From positions 7,022,501 to 7,086,500 of the forward strand of contig BRKX01000017.1 of assembly GCA_026008535.1 (NCBI GenBank): 64,000 nt of DNA. Reading direction: 5' to 3'. Shown piece after piece: positions 48,717 through 58,965 of this stretch; within the stretch, counting starts at the first letter, position 1, and each line of letters starts with the position of its first letter. A program made the translations under genes and the position numbers. The notes beneath the pieces are model-generated. The model saw only the letters and a program-made list of their open reading frames with translations. It was not told the origin of the DNA and made no database searches. This DNA comes from Perilla frutescens. Taxonomy: Eukaryota; Streptophyta; Magnoliopsida; Lamiales; Lamiaceae.

Positions 48717-49766
48717 TCACCCATAGAAGTCCCATGATATTGTAACATGAGCTTCTTGTTCATGGGTCAACGACTCTTCCTCTTCCTCTTCCTCCATCTC
48801 TTCATCTTTATTACCACCTTCACCACCACCAGTGGACGGGCCGACATCAGGATCACATTGTCTCTTGACAATCTCTTTATTTGTGTGCTTGCTCACATAT
48901 GACCTCTTAGCATGGGGGACTAACGTGTACCAATCAGAAACTATCTGAGCTCCTTTTAGCTCACTGAAATCAATCAAATAGGATCTAATTTCATCATGCC
49001 CCTCCTGGTGCCCCTTTGTGGCACTGAGAATCCCGAGATTATATGCAAACCCCGTCATAATAGGAGCAAGCGAAGCATGCGCTCCTGCATGAGTCTGTAT
49101 CTGTCTCATAGCCGACCAAGTGAAGTTTGAAATGTAAACTTTTGTGCCCCCTCAACGCACAACACAACTAATACACCTCATTTGCATTCACTTTGTTCGC
49201 CTGCTCTTTCCCCGACACATTATAAGTAAGGAATTTGTGCATAATTGTCAATGCGGGTCTTGGATGTACCCATTGGGCTTACCCGAATTCAACCAATTAT
49301 AAAACCCAGTCAACTCATGCCAACCCTCTTCCACATTAAACGAGTTGGGTCTCTCCCGTTCCCCGCTAGTAGGAAACCCAAACACAGTTTTCATTCCAGA
49401 CAAGTTAATTTGGTAGTCTCTCCCATTCATCCTAACCCCAAGCTTCTTATGGTCATCAATCACATACATAGTAGACAAAAACTCATACCACAAGTCTTCA
49501 TAACCAGAATAATCAACATTCTTAGCATAATGTTCTAGCCCCAAAATCTTCAAATACTTAGTGACTTTTGCTATAATCTTCAAATCTTTCAACAAATCCC
49601 AATCCAAATAATGAGGGTTGGTAGCCATAGACTTATTAAATTTTGCATAAAGTTGACCCTCCCATTTAGTTTTGAGATAAAATGGACACTCGTACCTCAT
49701 CGTGAAATCCTCCTCTTAGACTTCTTCGTGTGCCCCGAAATTAGGATTCTTCATACGAGGAGGCAT
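48717..49766 (-). pseudogene. Athila ORF1-like gene carried inside the Harbinger, opposite strand
   Basis: A candidate start at 49766 (MPPRMKNPNFG, one stop at about codon 17) leads into MRYECPFYLKTKWEGQLYAKF, then LWYEFLSTMYVIDDHKKLGVR, INLSGMKTVFGFPT and a GWHELTGFYNWL segment, to TGA 49250-49248. After a frame break, the C-terminal part (49109-48717) has AHASLAPIMTGFAYNLGI, KRSYVSKHTNKEIVKRQ and an acidic tail (EEMEEEEEEE). The YEFLST...FGFPT pattern matches the ORF1-like genes of Athila-1 and Athila-3, but the sequence is far from both. It lies between two palindrome clusters, inside the TIRs. Function unknown. Confidence 0.6.
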
Positions 49767-49933
49767 GTTTGTGTGTTGGCAGCGGGGATGGGCTTCGAAC
49801 GGCCAGCGACGGGCTGGGGCGAGCGGCGGTTGGATGATTTTTTAGGAGGAAATTTATTTTTTCGCTGTTCTCAATTTGGGGATATTAGTTATGTCGCGAT
49901 TTGGGCCTTTTTGACCTTTTGTTTAACTTATTT

Positions 49934-50096
49934 CCAGCGGTCGCTGGGTTTACTTGGTTTGTGGCTCCAGCGGCCGTTAAGGCCCAGCGGTCACTGAGAA
50001 TAATCGGTCTGCTTTCCAGCGGCCGCTGGCTTCCAGTGGTCGCTGGGTTCTATTTTTTGGGGGGTCAAGCGACCATTGTATTCCATCGAGCGCTGG
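49934..50096. repeat. outer right subterminal palindrome cluster (about 7 copies)
   Basis: Copies at 49934-49948, 49967-49980, 49983-49997, 50016-50029 (CCAGCGGCCGCTGG, perfect), 50033-50046, near 50067-50079 and 50083-50096. They sit about 180-340 bases from the right end, mirroring the left cluster at about 280-425 bases from the left end. Confidence 0.85.
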
Positions 50097-50139
50097 AAAC
50101 AAGGATTTCAAATTCATTAAAATCGTGTGAAATCAGTCT

Positions 50140-50273
50140 GAAATCCATACACAAAATCTGAGAGACTCTGCATGGAGTTGGAAGATTCCATGTGGAGTCT
50201 ATGGATTTATAAAATCTATAGACTTTTTAAAGTCCAACAAAATCCATCAAAATCCGAATTGAATACACCCATC
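50140..50273 (-). repeat. right TIR of the Harbinger
   Basis: The reverse complement begins GATGGGTGTATTCAATTCGG and continues with GGACTTTAAAAAGTCTATAG, matching the left TIR region in order. Confidence 0.85.
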
Positions 50274-50393
50274 TAAGTGTACGCAAGCATTTCGGTTCAG
50301 CTCATGATTCATCGGCTCCAAATTTGCCCCAAAAATGCTTAGAAAAAAAGTATCACCCATTGCTTGCCAAAAAAATATCAGTCTTATAAGATA

Positions 50394-50740
50394 CCATTAC
50401 TACAAAAACGCTCATACTCTAAGGCTAAAACCCGTAGTTTTAAGGGATCTGCGACCGTAGAGAAAGGTAGTGTAGAGATAGAGTACCCACCTACTCTACG
50501 GTGTTTAATCGTAGTCTTAAGAGCAAATCGACTACAATTATCACACCGTATTCGTAAGACCAAAAATACTGTAGAGATAAGGCAATTAAGACTACAGATT
50601 ATGCTTCGACCGTAGATATTTCATCCCATTTGGACCTGAAAACCATAGTAAAAGTTACCTTAAGACTACGATTGTATTTTACACCGTAGTATTTTCAATT
50701 TCTTAATATTCTGGTTTACTAAACCGTAGTGAATAGATCA
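50394..50740. mobile_element. CACTA-like terminal fragment
   Basis: It opens with TTACTACAAAAACGCTCA, close to CACTACAAGAAAA-type CACTA ends. It is packed with CCGTAG/CTACGG and TTAAGACTAC words in both orientations, as in CACTA subterminal regions. No matching opposite end or transposase was seen, so it is a fragment or MITE. Confidence 0.45.
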
Positions 50741-51446
50741 CTGGGCATGCTTTCATATAATATCATCTATGCAAGATCAATCAATTCAATAAACTAATTT
50801 AATTTATATATGATGGAAGATCACAAAATTAATACAAATATCTCTCTCAAACAAATTTGTAAAGTAGATTAATAACTTAAATATTCGCCTCTCAAGTATT
50901 TCTAAGTAATTTATTAATGCCTAAAAGTACAAAAAATCATAACTTCCTAAAAATATTTATTAAGCTCTTGGTCCTTTCAAACAATCATATTATGATATCT
51001 TGGTTTAACATAGCATGCATAAATAGTGTCCACACAATCATACATTTTTAACCCAATAGATGAAAGGAAGAATTGAAAGATTAATCAATCTATGGTAGCT
51101 TTACATCCATATAATCAAAGGAAAATTAGCTAGACATAATTAAAGAGCAAGAAGAAATAAGTGAAAAATAAAATATTGTTCAACACAATTAAGAAACCCA
51201 TAATCTTTTATTTTGCATCTTGAATCTTAAGAGTCTCTGTTATGTCTCCCTTATGTTGTTTCCCATCAAAAGTTATGTTTTAAAGGGAGGAGAATAGTCA
51301 CTATTACCATACCCTCAAACTTATAACTATTGTTCATCAATCATCCTTAAGCAACAGAAGGGAAATAAATAAAGCAATGAATTAATTGATGAACAAATTG
51401 TGCATCTGAAGTAAAACATTTTCACAAATAAAAAAAATAGCATCAT
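50741..51446. other. AT-rich intergenic DNA
   Basis: No coding frame or recognisable element. Confidence 0.5.
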
Positions 51447-51455
51447 AAGAAGCAC

Positions 51456-52162
51456 GGGACACTCTCTTGTACACTAGTCTGATGGGCCAGCCCATCAGAC
51501 GACCCTGTCCAACGCCCAGTTTTGCAAGCGCGTGTACCTCACGCGCGCGGGCCACATGCCTGCATTAATTTTTTTTTATTTTTCGGTTTTTTTTTGTGTC
51601 CCCCCCCAAATTGTATACCCTAAAATACAATTAGTGAACCCTAAAATTCAAATGAATTGATTTAATTTATTTGAAATCAATATGAATTTATATTCTAAAA
51701 TGAATTTAATAAACCTTAAAAAACACAAAATAAACCCCTAAAAACACCCTAAACATAAAAAATAAACCTCTAAAAAACACAAAAAAAACCTAAAAACACA
51801 AAAAAAACCCCTAAAAACACACCAAAAAAAATACTAAACCCTACCCCCCAAAAAAACCCTAAAAAAAAATTTAAAAAAACACTAAACCCTAAACTCCAAA
51901 CCCCTAAGCTCTAAACATTAATTGAGATGAAATAAATCATAATTTGAATTAAAGAAACTTGTATAGGACAAGTTGCAGGTCCAATACTTTTTATACTTCG
52001 AAATGATACTTTTTGTACTTCGAAATGATACTTTTTAATGTTAAGAATGATACTATTTTTGGTGATTTTTTTTTTGGACAGAGCGCGAATGGATCAGAAC
52101 GGGACGGATCGGGTCGTCTGATGAGCCGACCTATACATCCTTATGTACATAAGCGTTTGCCT
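51456..52162. mobile_element. Mutator-like MITE with 9-bp target duplication, upstream of PEAMT
   Basis: AAGAAGCAC flanks it exactly on both sides (51447-51455 and 52163-52171), a 9-bp duplication typical of Mutator-like elements. The ends are imperfect inverted repeats: left GGGACACTCTCTTGTACAC, right (reverse complement) AGGCAAACGCTTATGTACAT, with shared CATCAGACGACCC further in. The left end contains a near-perfect hairpin (51477-51500; 10-bp arms around CCAG). The interior has many AAACCCTAAA-like words and GATACTTTTTA words as in MITE copies A and B. It lies about 1 kb upstream of the PEAMT ATG. Confidence 0.85.
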
Positions 52163-52171
52163 AAGAAGCAC

Positions 52172-52834
52172 ACGATCAATGAACATCTCTTATAAATGAA
52201 TGACCATCTCGGAGGAACATATATCAACTCTCAACTCTCAAATGTATAACATATGTATATACGCTCAAATAAAAAATCATGCATACAATCCACCATAAGT
52301 TTACAAATCATCTATTGTGTCCACTACATCATTGCGTGTTTAAAAATAAAAATCAATAAAGACTTTTTAAAGATTGCAATACAAGTTTATTGGCCAGGGT
52401 AATAAATTATATGGCTAATTGATCAAAGTACTAAATGAGTTGATCATTCTCAAATACTCCTCATAACCATTTTTAACACAAATATCACGAAAACTATATA
52501 AATAATTAATAATTTTCTTCTTTTTCCAAATGGACTATTCAAAATAAATAATTAAGAATTTTTTAATTGAACACAAAAATTTAATTTTAAACAATTATAA
52601 AAATGCAACAAACTCTTGAGTTTTGAACTTAGATCCGGATATGAGGATCTATTTTACAGATCAAACTATCTTGCACATTTTTTTTTGTGATATTGTAATA
52701 CTTTGTTGAATAAAATAATTTGGTAATCGAAAAACATAATTGTAATATGTCGAACAGTGGAGAATCTTTCGTAGCCTCACGTGGAACTGGCCCATTCGCC
52801 CGTGCAATCATACTCGTGATTCACTGACTGACTC

Positions 52835-52838
<4 letters not shown>
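52172..52838. promoter_or_regulatory. PEAMT upstream region
   Basis: No coding frame. AT-rich DNA between the MITE and the CT tract; presumably holds the PEAMT promoter, but I can name no specific factor site with confidence. Confidence 0.4.
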
Positions 52839-52872
<34 letters not shown>

Positions 52873-52876
52873 TCTC
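52839..52876 (+). repeat. (CT)n tract in the PEAMT promoter or leader
   Basis: About 18 CT units. CT-rich tracts are common around plant transcription starts and in 5' UTRs. It lies about 185 bases upstream of the uORF start. Confidence 0.8.
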
Positions 52877-53021
52877 CAGTCTTCACCAACCCCTGCGCCT
52901 CGCCTCCGCATCCCCACCTTCTTACTAGGGCCTTCTTCTTCGTACATGGCAATATTAGCAAGCCCACCATCACCAAAATCACCTTTTTACACCGTCTTCT
53001 GAAAAATCTTCGATTATCCTC

Positions 53022-53029
53022 TATAAATA
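53022..53029 (+). promoter_or_regulatory. candidate TATA box of PEAMT
   Basis: TATAAATA lies 33 bases before the uORF ATG (53062). If used, transcription would begin around 53052 and leave a leader of only about 10 bases before the uORF. An upstream start near the CT tract, giving a longer leader, is an alternative. Confidence 0.45.
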
Positions 53030-53061
53030 CACCTCCACCCACATCTCTTGAACCACAGCTA

Positions 53062-53139
53062 ATGCATCAAAAAGGTCGATCCTGCAACCGAAGATCCAGG
53101 ACATTTTCAAGATCTCGCATTGCCATTGAGGGTTCTTAG
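53062..53139 (+). CDS. conserved-peptide upstream ORF of PEAMT (25 aa)
   Basis: ATG 53062 to TAG 53137-53139 encodes 25 residues: MHQKGRSCNRRSRTFSR and then a short tail. I recognise this as the peptide uORF in the 5' leader of plant PEAMT/XIPOTL1 mRNAs. In Arabidopsis that uORF lowers translation of the main ORF in response to choline, acting through phosphocholine. It is rich in Arg and Ser, ends 103 bases before the main ATG (53243) and does not overlap it. Intact length and composition argue that product feedback on PEAMT works in this plant too; that is inference from conservation. Confidence 0.9.
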   Translation: MHQKGRSCNRRSRTFSRSRIAIEGS

Positions 53140-53242
53140 ATTTCTTGAATTTCTCAGTCTTAGCTAACCTCCACATCTCACTACAAAATCCTTTCTCTCT
53201 CACCAGCCCACATACCCAAAACACAGCTTCTCACTTCTCACC

Positions 53243-56200
53243 ATGGCTACCGTTCAAGGTTGAGTGAATTCATGATCTTTGTGTTCTAGTGCTTTTTTTG
53301 TGAATACATTTGATCTTTTGTAGTTTTAGTGATGAGAAAAATGGCTTCTTTTTTGTATTGTATGTAATTCGGATGTGCAGAGCAAGAGCGTGAGATTCAG
53401 AAAAAATATTGGGTGGAGCATTCTGTGGACCTGACGTTGGAAGCCATGATGCTTGATTCCAAGGCGGCTGATCTTGACAAAGAAGAGAGGCCTGAGGTAT
53501 AACCTCTGTGTGTGTGTGGTGGGGGGGGGACGTATGGCATGTATGTTGTTGATTCTTGAAAATATATACTATTTTTAACAAATGAAAAATATGCATTAAG
53601 GTGGAATATTTGAAGTACTGCTTCTTTGTTCTTGATGTGGTTTGATTATTTTAATTTTTTCATTTTCAGCCTAAAGTTCTGTATTGGTGTTGCTTTGTTT
53701 ACTACTGCTCGAATAAAGATTGGATCTTTGGGAACTTTGACTTTTATTAAATATATCGGTGTTGCGTTTATTTACTACAGCCGGAATAAAGAGCGGATCT
53801 TTGGTAAATTTGACTCTTTTTTTAATATAGAGTTGTTGTAAGGCCTAATGATTGTGTGTCTGCATCAAAATATGATTGGCTCGGTTGTGCTTTGCATATT
53901 TCTTTCTCTCAATCTTTTTCTGTGCATCTTGTCAAGGTGTTTAAGTTGGAATATGGGCCTAGTTGGCCCAATATTTGATGATTATATGAGATTTGGTAAT
54001 CTTATTACTTTGTGACGACTATTATGATTCTTGTTACAGAAATGTACCAACTACTTGTAATGTCATACTTATGGTGTGAAGTTATGCTTAATAGTATTTT
54101 TTTTTTCGCGAGAAATGGTGATCTGTCATATATGTGTGACGTATGCTGTTGAAAAAAGAAAATATAATTTCATTTGTTGTTGAGTTAACAAATGATTTTA
54201 GATGAACTGAAAAAGTTCAGTTTTCATGCTTCTAAAATCTTGATTTGGAGGAGCTTTTCTTATGCTCACTGCAAACAGAACAACGAAGAATAGCCTTGGC
54301 CTCTACCAGTCTGGATTTTGTACCTAACACTAATAAACCTGATTAATCAGATCAGATCAACTTTTGACAGAGTTTGAGGAAATATTGGTTCTACTTAGCT
54401 TATCTTATATAACAGACTGCTAATTACTTAATTATTTCTAACTATCTAGTAATTACTCTGCAATTCCCTTCAAAACTCTCAGCTGTGGAAATATGAACAA
54501 CTACATTTTGCAATTTGCTTATTTCTTCGTCTCAGTAGTTTTGATTTTGAATATTTAATCATAATCTTCTTCTGTGTTAGTTAGGAACACTTTACTTTTC
54601 ATGTAACATACTTCCTGACAAAACATGTAACATACTTCCCGTCATTTTGTCTTTAATCTTTTCATTTAATCATCTCCTATTGCATCTGGTCTTGTTTTGA
54701 GTCCACCATAACATCTACTGTTTTTCTCTCTACTAAATCTCCTTAGGTGCTGTCCATGCTCCCACCCATTGATGGAAAATCAGTTCTGGAACTTGGAGCT
54801 GGCATTGGCCGCTTTACTGGTGAATTGGCTAAAAAGGCTGATCAAGTCATTGCTCTAGACTTCATTGAAAGTGTAATAAAGAAGGTTGATAGCAATCTAT
54901 GAGACATCTTCTGTCATTTGAGACTTTGAGTACATACTTTACCTGGAACTCTTAAGAATCCAAAACCTATAATTAATATTTTGCAGAATGAAATTCTCAA
55001 TGGACATCATCAAAATGTCAAATTTATGTGTGCGGACGTGACATCCCCAAACTTGAACTTTTCTGAAGGGTCTCTTGATATGGTATTTTCGAACTGGCTA
55101 TTGATGTATCTCTCCGACAAAGAGGTAAAGTTTCTAACCTCCCTTTCTTGTTGCCCAACCGCTTTTCTATTTGCTATAAGATATTTTATTATGGCTATTA
55201 ATATAATGTCAAATCCTTGATTCTTCTAGTTTTCTATCATAGTTACTTGTTACCATATGATGACCAATTGGTCCATTTTGTTGCAGGTTCAGGTTCTTGC
55301 AGAGAGAATGGTCAAATGGCTAAAAGTTGGTGGCTACATATTCTTCAGAGAGTCATGTTTCCATCAGTCGGGTGATCACAAGCGAAAGCATAATCCCACT
55401 CATTACCGTGAACCAAGCTTCTATACCAAGGTTCTAGCCTTTTTATGTCCTTTTCTTGTAATTGTTCTTGCAACTGGTATGAGCCTTGTAATTGTTCTTG
55501 CAACACGATTTTCTCACAATGAAAAGATCAACCACAAATACTGCTGATGTTGATTCATTGTCCATACAGTGGTTATATTTATTAACTTCATCTTATATTG
55601 GGATATGGGACCAAGGACAAAAACTAAAATAGGGATTGTTATGTGCTGAACTCTGTTAACCGTCATGGACTCATGGACTTGGACTCAAGTGGTTTGACAA
55701 ATGTTCCAACATATCTTGCAGGTGTTTAAAGAATGTGAATCGTCTGATAATTCTGGAAATTCATTCGAACTTTCTCTTATTGGGTGCAAGTGCATTGGAG
55801 CTTATGTCAAAAACAAGAAGAATCAGAATCAGGTAATGTCTTTGACTTTAATCAATATGTTTTTCTTGCCAGAAAATTTTCAACTAGCTGCTAACAGAAA
55901 AAAATTATGAAACTTTAAGAGATCAAACAAGTTATAAAGAAAGATTCTTGGAGGGCCTATTAATTATCTCCAAGGATGTTTGATTACTACCTTATGTTGA
56001 TTGCTTCTACATCTACTTGATAACATTAGTCAGAAGCAGGATTAAGTTTATAATTGCATTAAATTTAGACTTCATGCTACCTGCCTTGTACAAAAAATCC
56101 AAAACATCTCATTAATTAGAGGAATAATGGGTTGAAGTATACTGTCCTGAATAAATGTGTTTTATCTATTGTATGGCACAGATTTGCTGGCTTTGGCAAA

Positions 56201-57801
56201 AGGTTACTTCAGATGATGACAGGAAATTCCAGAAGTTCTTGGACACGGTCCAATATAAATGTAGTGGAATATTACGCTATGAGCGTGTCTTTGGAGAAGG
56301 ATATGTGAGCACTGGAGGGCTAGGTACGTTCTGATGACTGAAATATGTGAGCGTGTCTTCCAGCCTTTCTTGGTTTCTGAAAAGTAAATCTATGTCTGTG
56401 GTTGTGGTTTCACTTCTATACTGTAAATGTGCTCCCTAGCTGGGCTCACTCGAGCACTGTGAAATGCCATTGATCCATCTAACCTTCATGGGCAAACTCT
56501 GATTGATTTTTTGTTTAAAACAGGAAGCTCTTGTTAAACATGTATCATCTGTCATTGTACTATTTGCATGCTCTTTTTTTTCTTAAGAATTTGAAAGTCC
56601 TGAGGAACAAATTGTGTGTCAAATTGTGCTGAATCAAACCTTATTGCCCTTCGTGAGTGTGCAAGTCTCTCATGCATTCATCTTCTGATTATGAGCAGAA
56701 ACCACTAGCGAATTCGTATCTAAACTGGACCTTCAGCCTGGCCAGAAAGTCCTAGATGTGGGTTGCGGCATTGGTGGAGGTGACTTTTACATGGCTGAAA
56801 AGTACGATGTTCATGTTGTTGGCATTGACCTCTCCATCAATATGATCTCTTTTGCCCTTGAGCGTGCGATTGGCCTCAACTGTGCTGTTGAATTTGAAGT
56901 CGCTGACTGTACCAAGAAAGAATATCCTGATGGCACATTTGATGTAATCTACAGTCGTGACACAATCCTTCACATTCAAGTAATTCTCCGACCTTAATCT
57001 TAAGTGCTAGTTTATTCTGTATGTATCTTATCAAACCATGCTAATTAATACATTCTGATAAAGATAATCAGGACATCATAGAAACAGTCGATTCACCTAG
57101 TGGATCTACATCTAATTTGCAAACTGTGGTGATATTTTCAGGACAAACCTGCCTTGTTCAGATCCTTCTACAAGTGGCTGAAGCCTGGAGGAAAAGTCCT
57201 CATTAGTGATTACTGCAGAAATTCTGGGACCCCGTCTCCTGAATTTGCTGAATACATTAAGCAGAGGGGATACGATCTACATGATGTCGAGGCTTATGGC
57301 CAGGTATGTCTCTCCATTCACAAGCAATATCCCACCAGAGTTACAGCTGAATCCCTGCCCTTCCTATGATTTTTTTTCATCTCTTTTTTATTACAGATGC
57401 TTCGTGATGCTGGCTTTGTTGATGTTGTTGCTGAGGATCGAACTGATCAGGTACATGTTCACCTAAACTTATATCCTACCAAATTTACATGCACTTACAA
57501 TCTAACGATATGGCTTCTTGCTCTGCAGTTCATGAAAGTTCTCAAGAGGGAATTGGATGCAGTGGAGAAGGATAAGGAAACATTCATAACTGACTTCTCC
57601 GAGGTATGACTTCATTTGTGTCTTCCTTCAATGGCTGATTCTCTATGTTTTCTGCATTCTACTCATGACTGAATTCTCTACTGTCCACTCTTACGTCTGT
57701 AGGAGGACTACAACGACATAGTCGGAGGCTGGAAATCTAAGCTCGTACGAAGTTCATCTGGCGAGCAGAGGTGGGGTTTGTTTATTGGCAAGAAACAGTG
57801 A
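53243..57801 (+). CDS. PEAMT: phosphoethanolamine N-methyltransferase, 12 exons, 491 aa
   Basis: A cytosolic enzyme using S-adenosylmethionine to methylate phosphoethanolamine three times to phosphocholine, for phosphatidylcholine (and in some plants glycine betaine). Exons: 53243-53258, 53381-53496, 54747-54884, 54987-55124, 55287-55430, 55722-55832, 56182-56323, 56699-56979, 57142-57303, 57397-57450, 57529-57603, 57703-57801; all introns are GT-AG and the frame is open throughout. It has two tandem methyltransferase domains, the plant layout. Domain 1 has SAM motif VLELGAGIGRF (residues 57-67) and FMCADVTSP. Domain 2 has VLDVGCGIGGGDF (286-298), VVGIDLSINMI and VIYSRDTILHIQDKP. Length equals the Arabidopsis enzyme as I recall it. 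The Met in ATGGCT (53243) fits the family N-terminus (QEREIQKKYWVEHS follows). Translation is probably controlled by the uORF at 53062. Confidence 0.97.
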
Positions 57802-57879
57802 AATCCTGCATGCTTCCCCATGCCTCGTACTGATAGCACCTCTTTGCGCGTTTTAATCTAAATAATAGGCGTGGCGATC

Positions 57880-57885
57880 AATAAA
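57880..57885 (+). terminator. poly(A) signal of PEAMT
   Basis: AATAAA 79 bases after the stop codon, in a region without competing frames. Cleavage is expected 10-30 bases downstream. Confidence 0.6.
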
Positions 57886-58499
57886 ATCGAGTACGAACAT
57901 TAGACGTAGGAGATATGGGTTTAATATCGTATTGTGCACTGTGTTCATCCATGAGGACAAGTTATGAGTTTGTGTACCTGTCTGTATCTTGATGCGAACT
58001 GCTATTTCATCCATATATATATATATTGTGATGCTTTTTAGATATTCAACTCCATTTCTCTTGGACTATTTAACTCTCGTGTAGTGGAATGGATGCAAAT
58101 TATACAGCTTGCGTCTCAATCGACAAAGCTTTCGTTTTAGGAAGTTCACTTTTTTCTCATCATATTAAAGTGATTTTGCCCAAACTTCTAGAAGATGTTT
58201 TATTATCTACACTAAAACCTCTATATAAGAAAACTCTACATAAGAATAACCTTCTTATATTAATAAAAAATTATGGTCCTAATTCGGGATCAGATAAATA
58301 AAAATAACCTCTACATTATAATATTCTGATGTTATTTTAGGACCATTCTTAAGAAATTTGCCTCCATATAGTAATAAAAAACATTAAATTTTAAATATAT
58401 TTAAATATCTATATAAAATACTAGAACTATTTAACATGTGTTACATTAAACATAAAATTGTATGAAATACTTATCTAAAGTTGTTTGATAATGCTTTAG

Positions 58500-58746
58500 T
58501 TTTTTAGGTTAATATTGCATACTTTAACTTGCGCGTTTGAAGTAACTTATCAACACAACACAACACAACTTCTTATTGAATTCAAAATATTTCCAGCTAA
58601 TCCAACATATATGCTTGAAACTTCTTGACATGCGACTTTTTTTATTTCTACACTATCATCATCCCGATTATCATCTTGTGTTTCTTGCTTGATTCATGTA
58701 ATGATATCTTCTTCGGTTAAAGCATACACTACTTGCTGCTCATTTG
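58500..58746 (-). pseudogene. pogo-like transposase, C-terminal remnant
   Basis: On the minus strand, frame from 63510 (LEVTKKLYEDDQRIVVDLRN) runs to 63360 and continues after the Copia element at 58746 (EQQVVYALTEEDII, a stop, then DDDSVEIKKVACQEVSS). TEEDII followed by an acidic stretch and a V-x-x-x-EA/S-type tail is typical of the C-terminus of plant pogo/Tigger transposases. The two parts join in frame when one copy of the ATTTG duplication is removed. The N-terminal DNA-binding and DDE parts are absent. Confidence 0.65.
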
Positions 58747-58946
58747 TGTTAAGATAGAGAAAACAAGAGAGAGAAAGAGAAGATGTGTTTTCAATGTAAA
58801 TCATATTTCTAAAGTTGAGAATTACATCTATCAATGAACTATTTATATCTAACTAGTTAGCTGCGGATTGCTTCTCATGTAACAGACTTGTAACCGCCTT
58901 GATTAGTGAACTAACTAACTGACTATAGCTATAACTTAATCTAATA
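58747..58946 (-). repeat. 3' LTR of the 4.6-kb Copia
   Basis: 200 bp, nearly identical by eye to the other LTR apart from a 16-bp tandem duplication present only there. A purine tract on the minus strand (GGGTCTCACTGGGGGTG, 58963-58947) directly precedes it. Confidence 0.93.
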
Positions 58947-58965
58947 CACCCCCAGTGAGACCCAA

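Larger units (their letters stand above)
42214..50273 (+). mobile_element. PIF/Harbinger DNA transposon with TAA target duplication
   Basis: The ends are inverted repeats: left GGGGTGTATTTAATTCAG, right (reverse complement) GATGGGTGTATTCAATTCGG, continuing with matched GGACTTTAAAAAGTC words. TAA flanks both ends (42211-42213, 50274-50276), the 3-bp duplication typical of PIF/Harbinger. Inside are the two genes of this superfamily, a Myb/SANT DNA-binding protein and a DDE transposase. There is also an extra minus-strand gene and many CCAGCGGCCGCTGG-like subterminal palindromes. A 2-kb LTR-like insertion splits the Myb gene, and stops break all genes, so it is now inactive. Confidence 0.9.

Noticed and set aside
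52836..53224. Minus-strand frames opposite the PEAMT leader
   Set aside because: They are antisense shadows of the CT tract and uORF region with no recognisable domain.
53626..53841. 71-aa frame in PEAMT intron 2
   Set aside because: It lies wholly in an intron between well-defined exons and has low-complexity Phe-rich sequence; chance frame.
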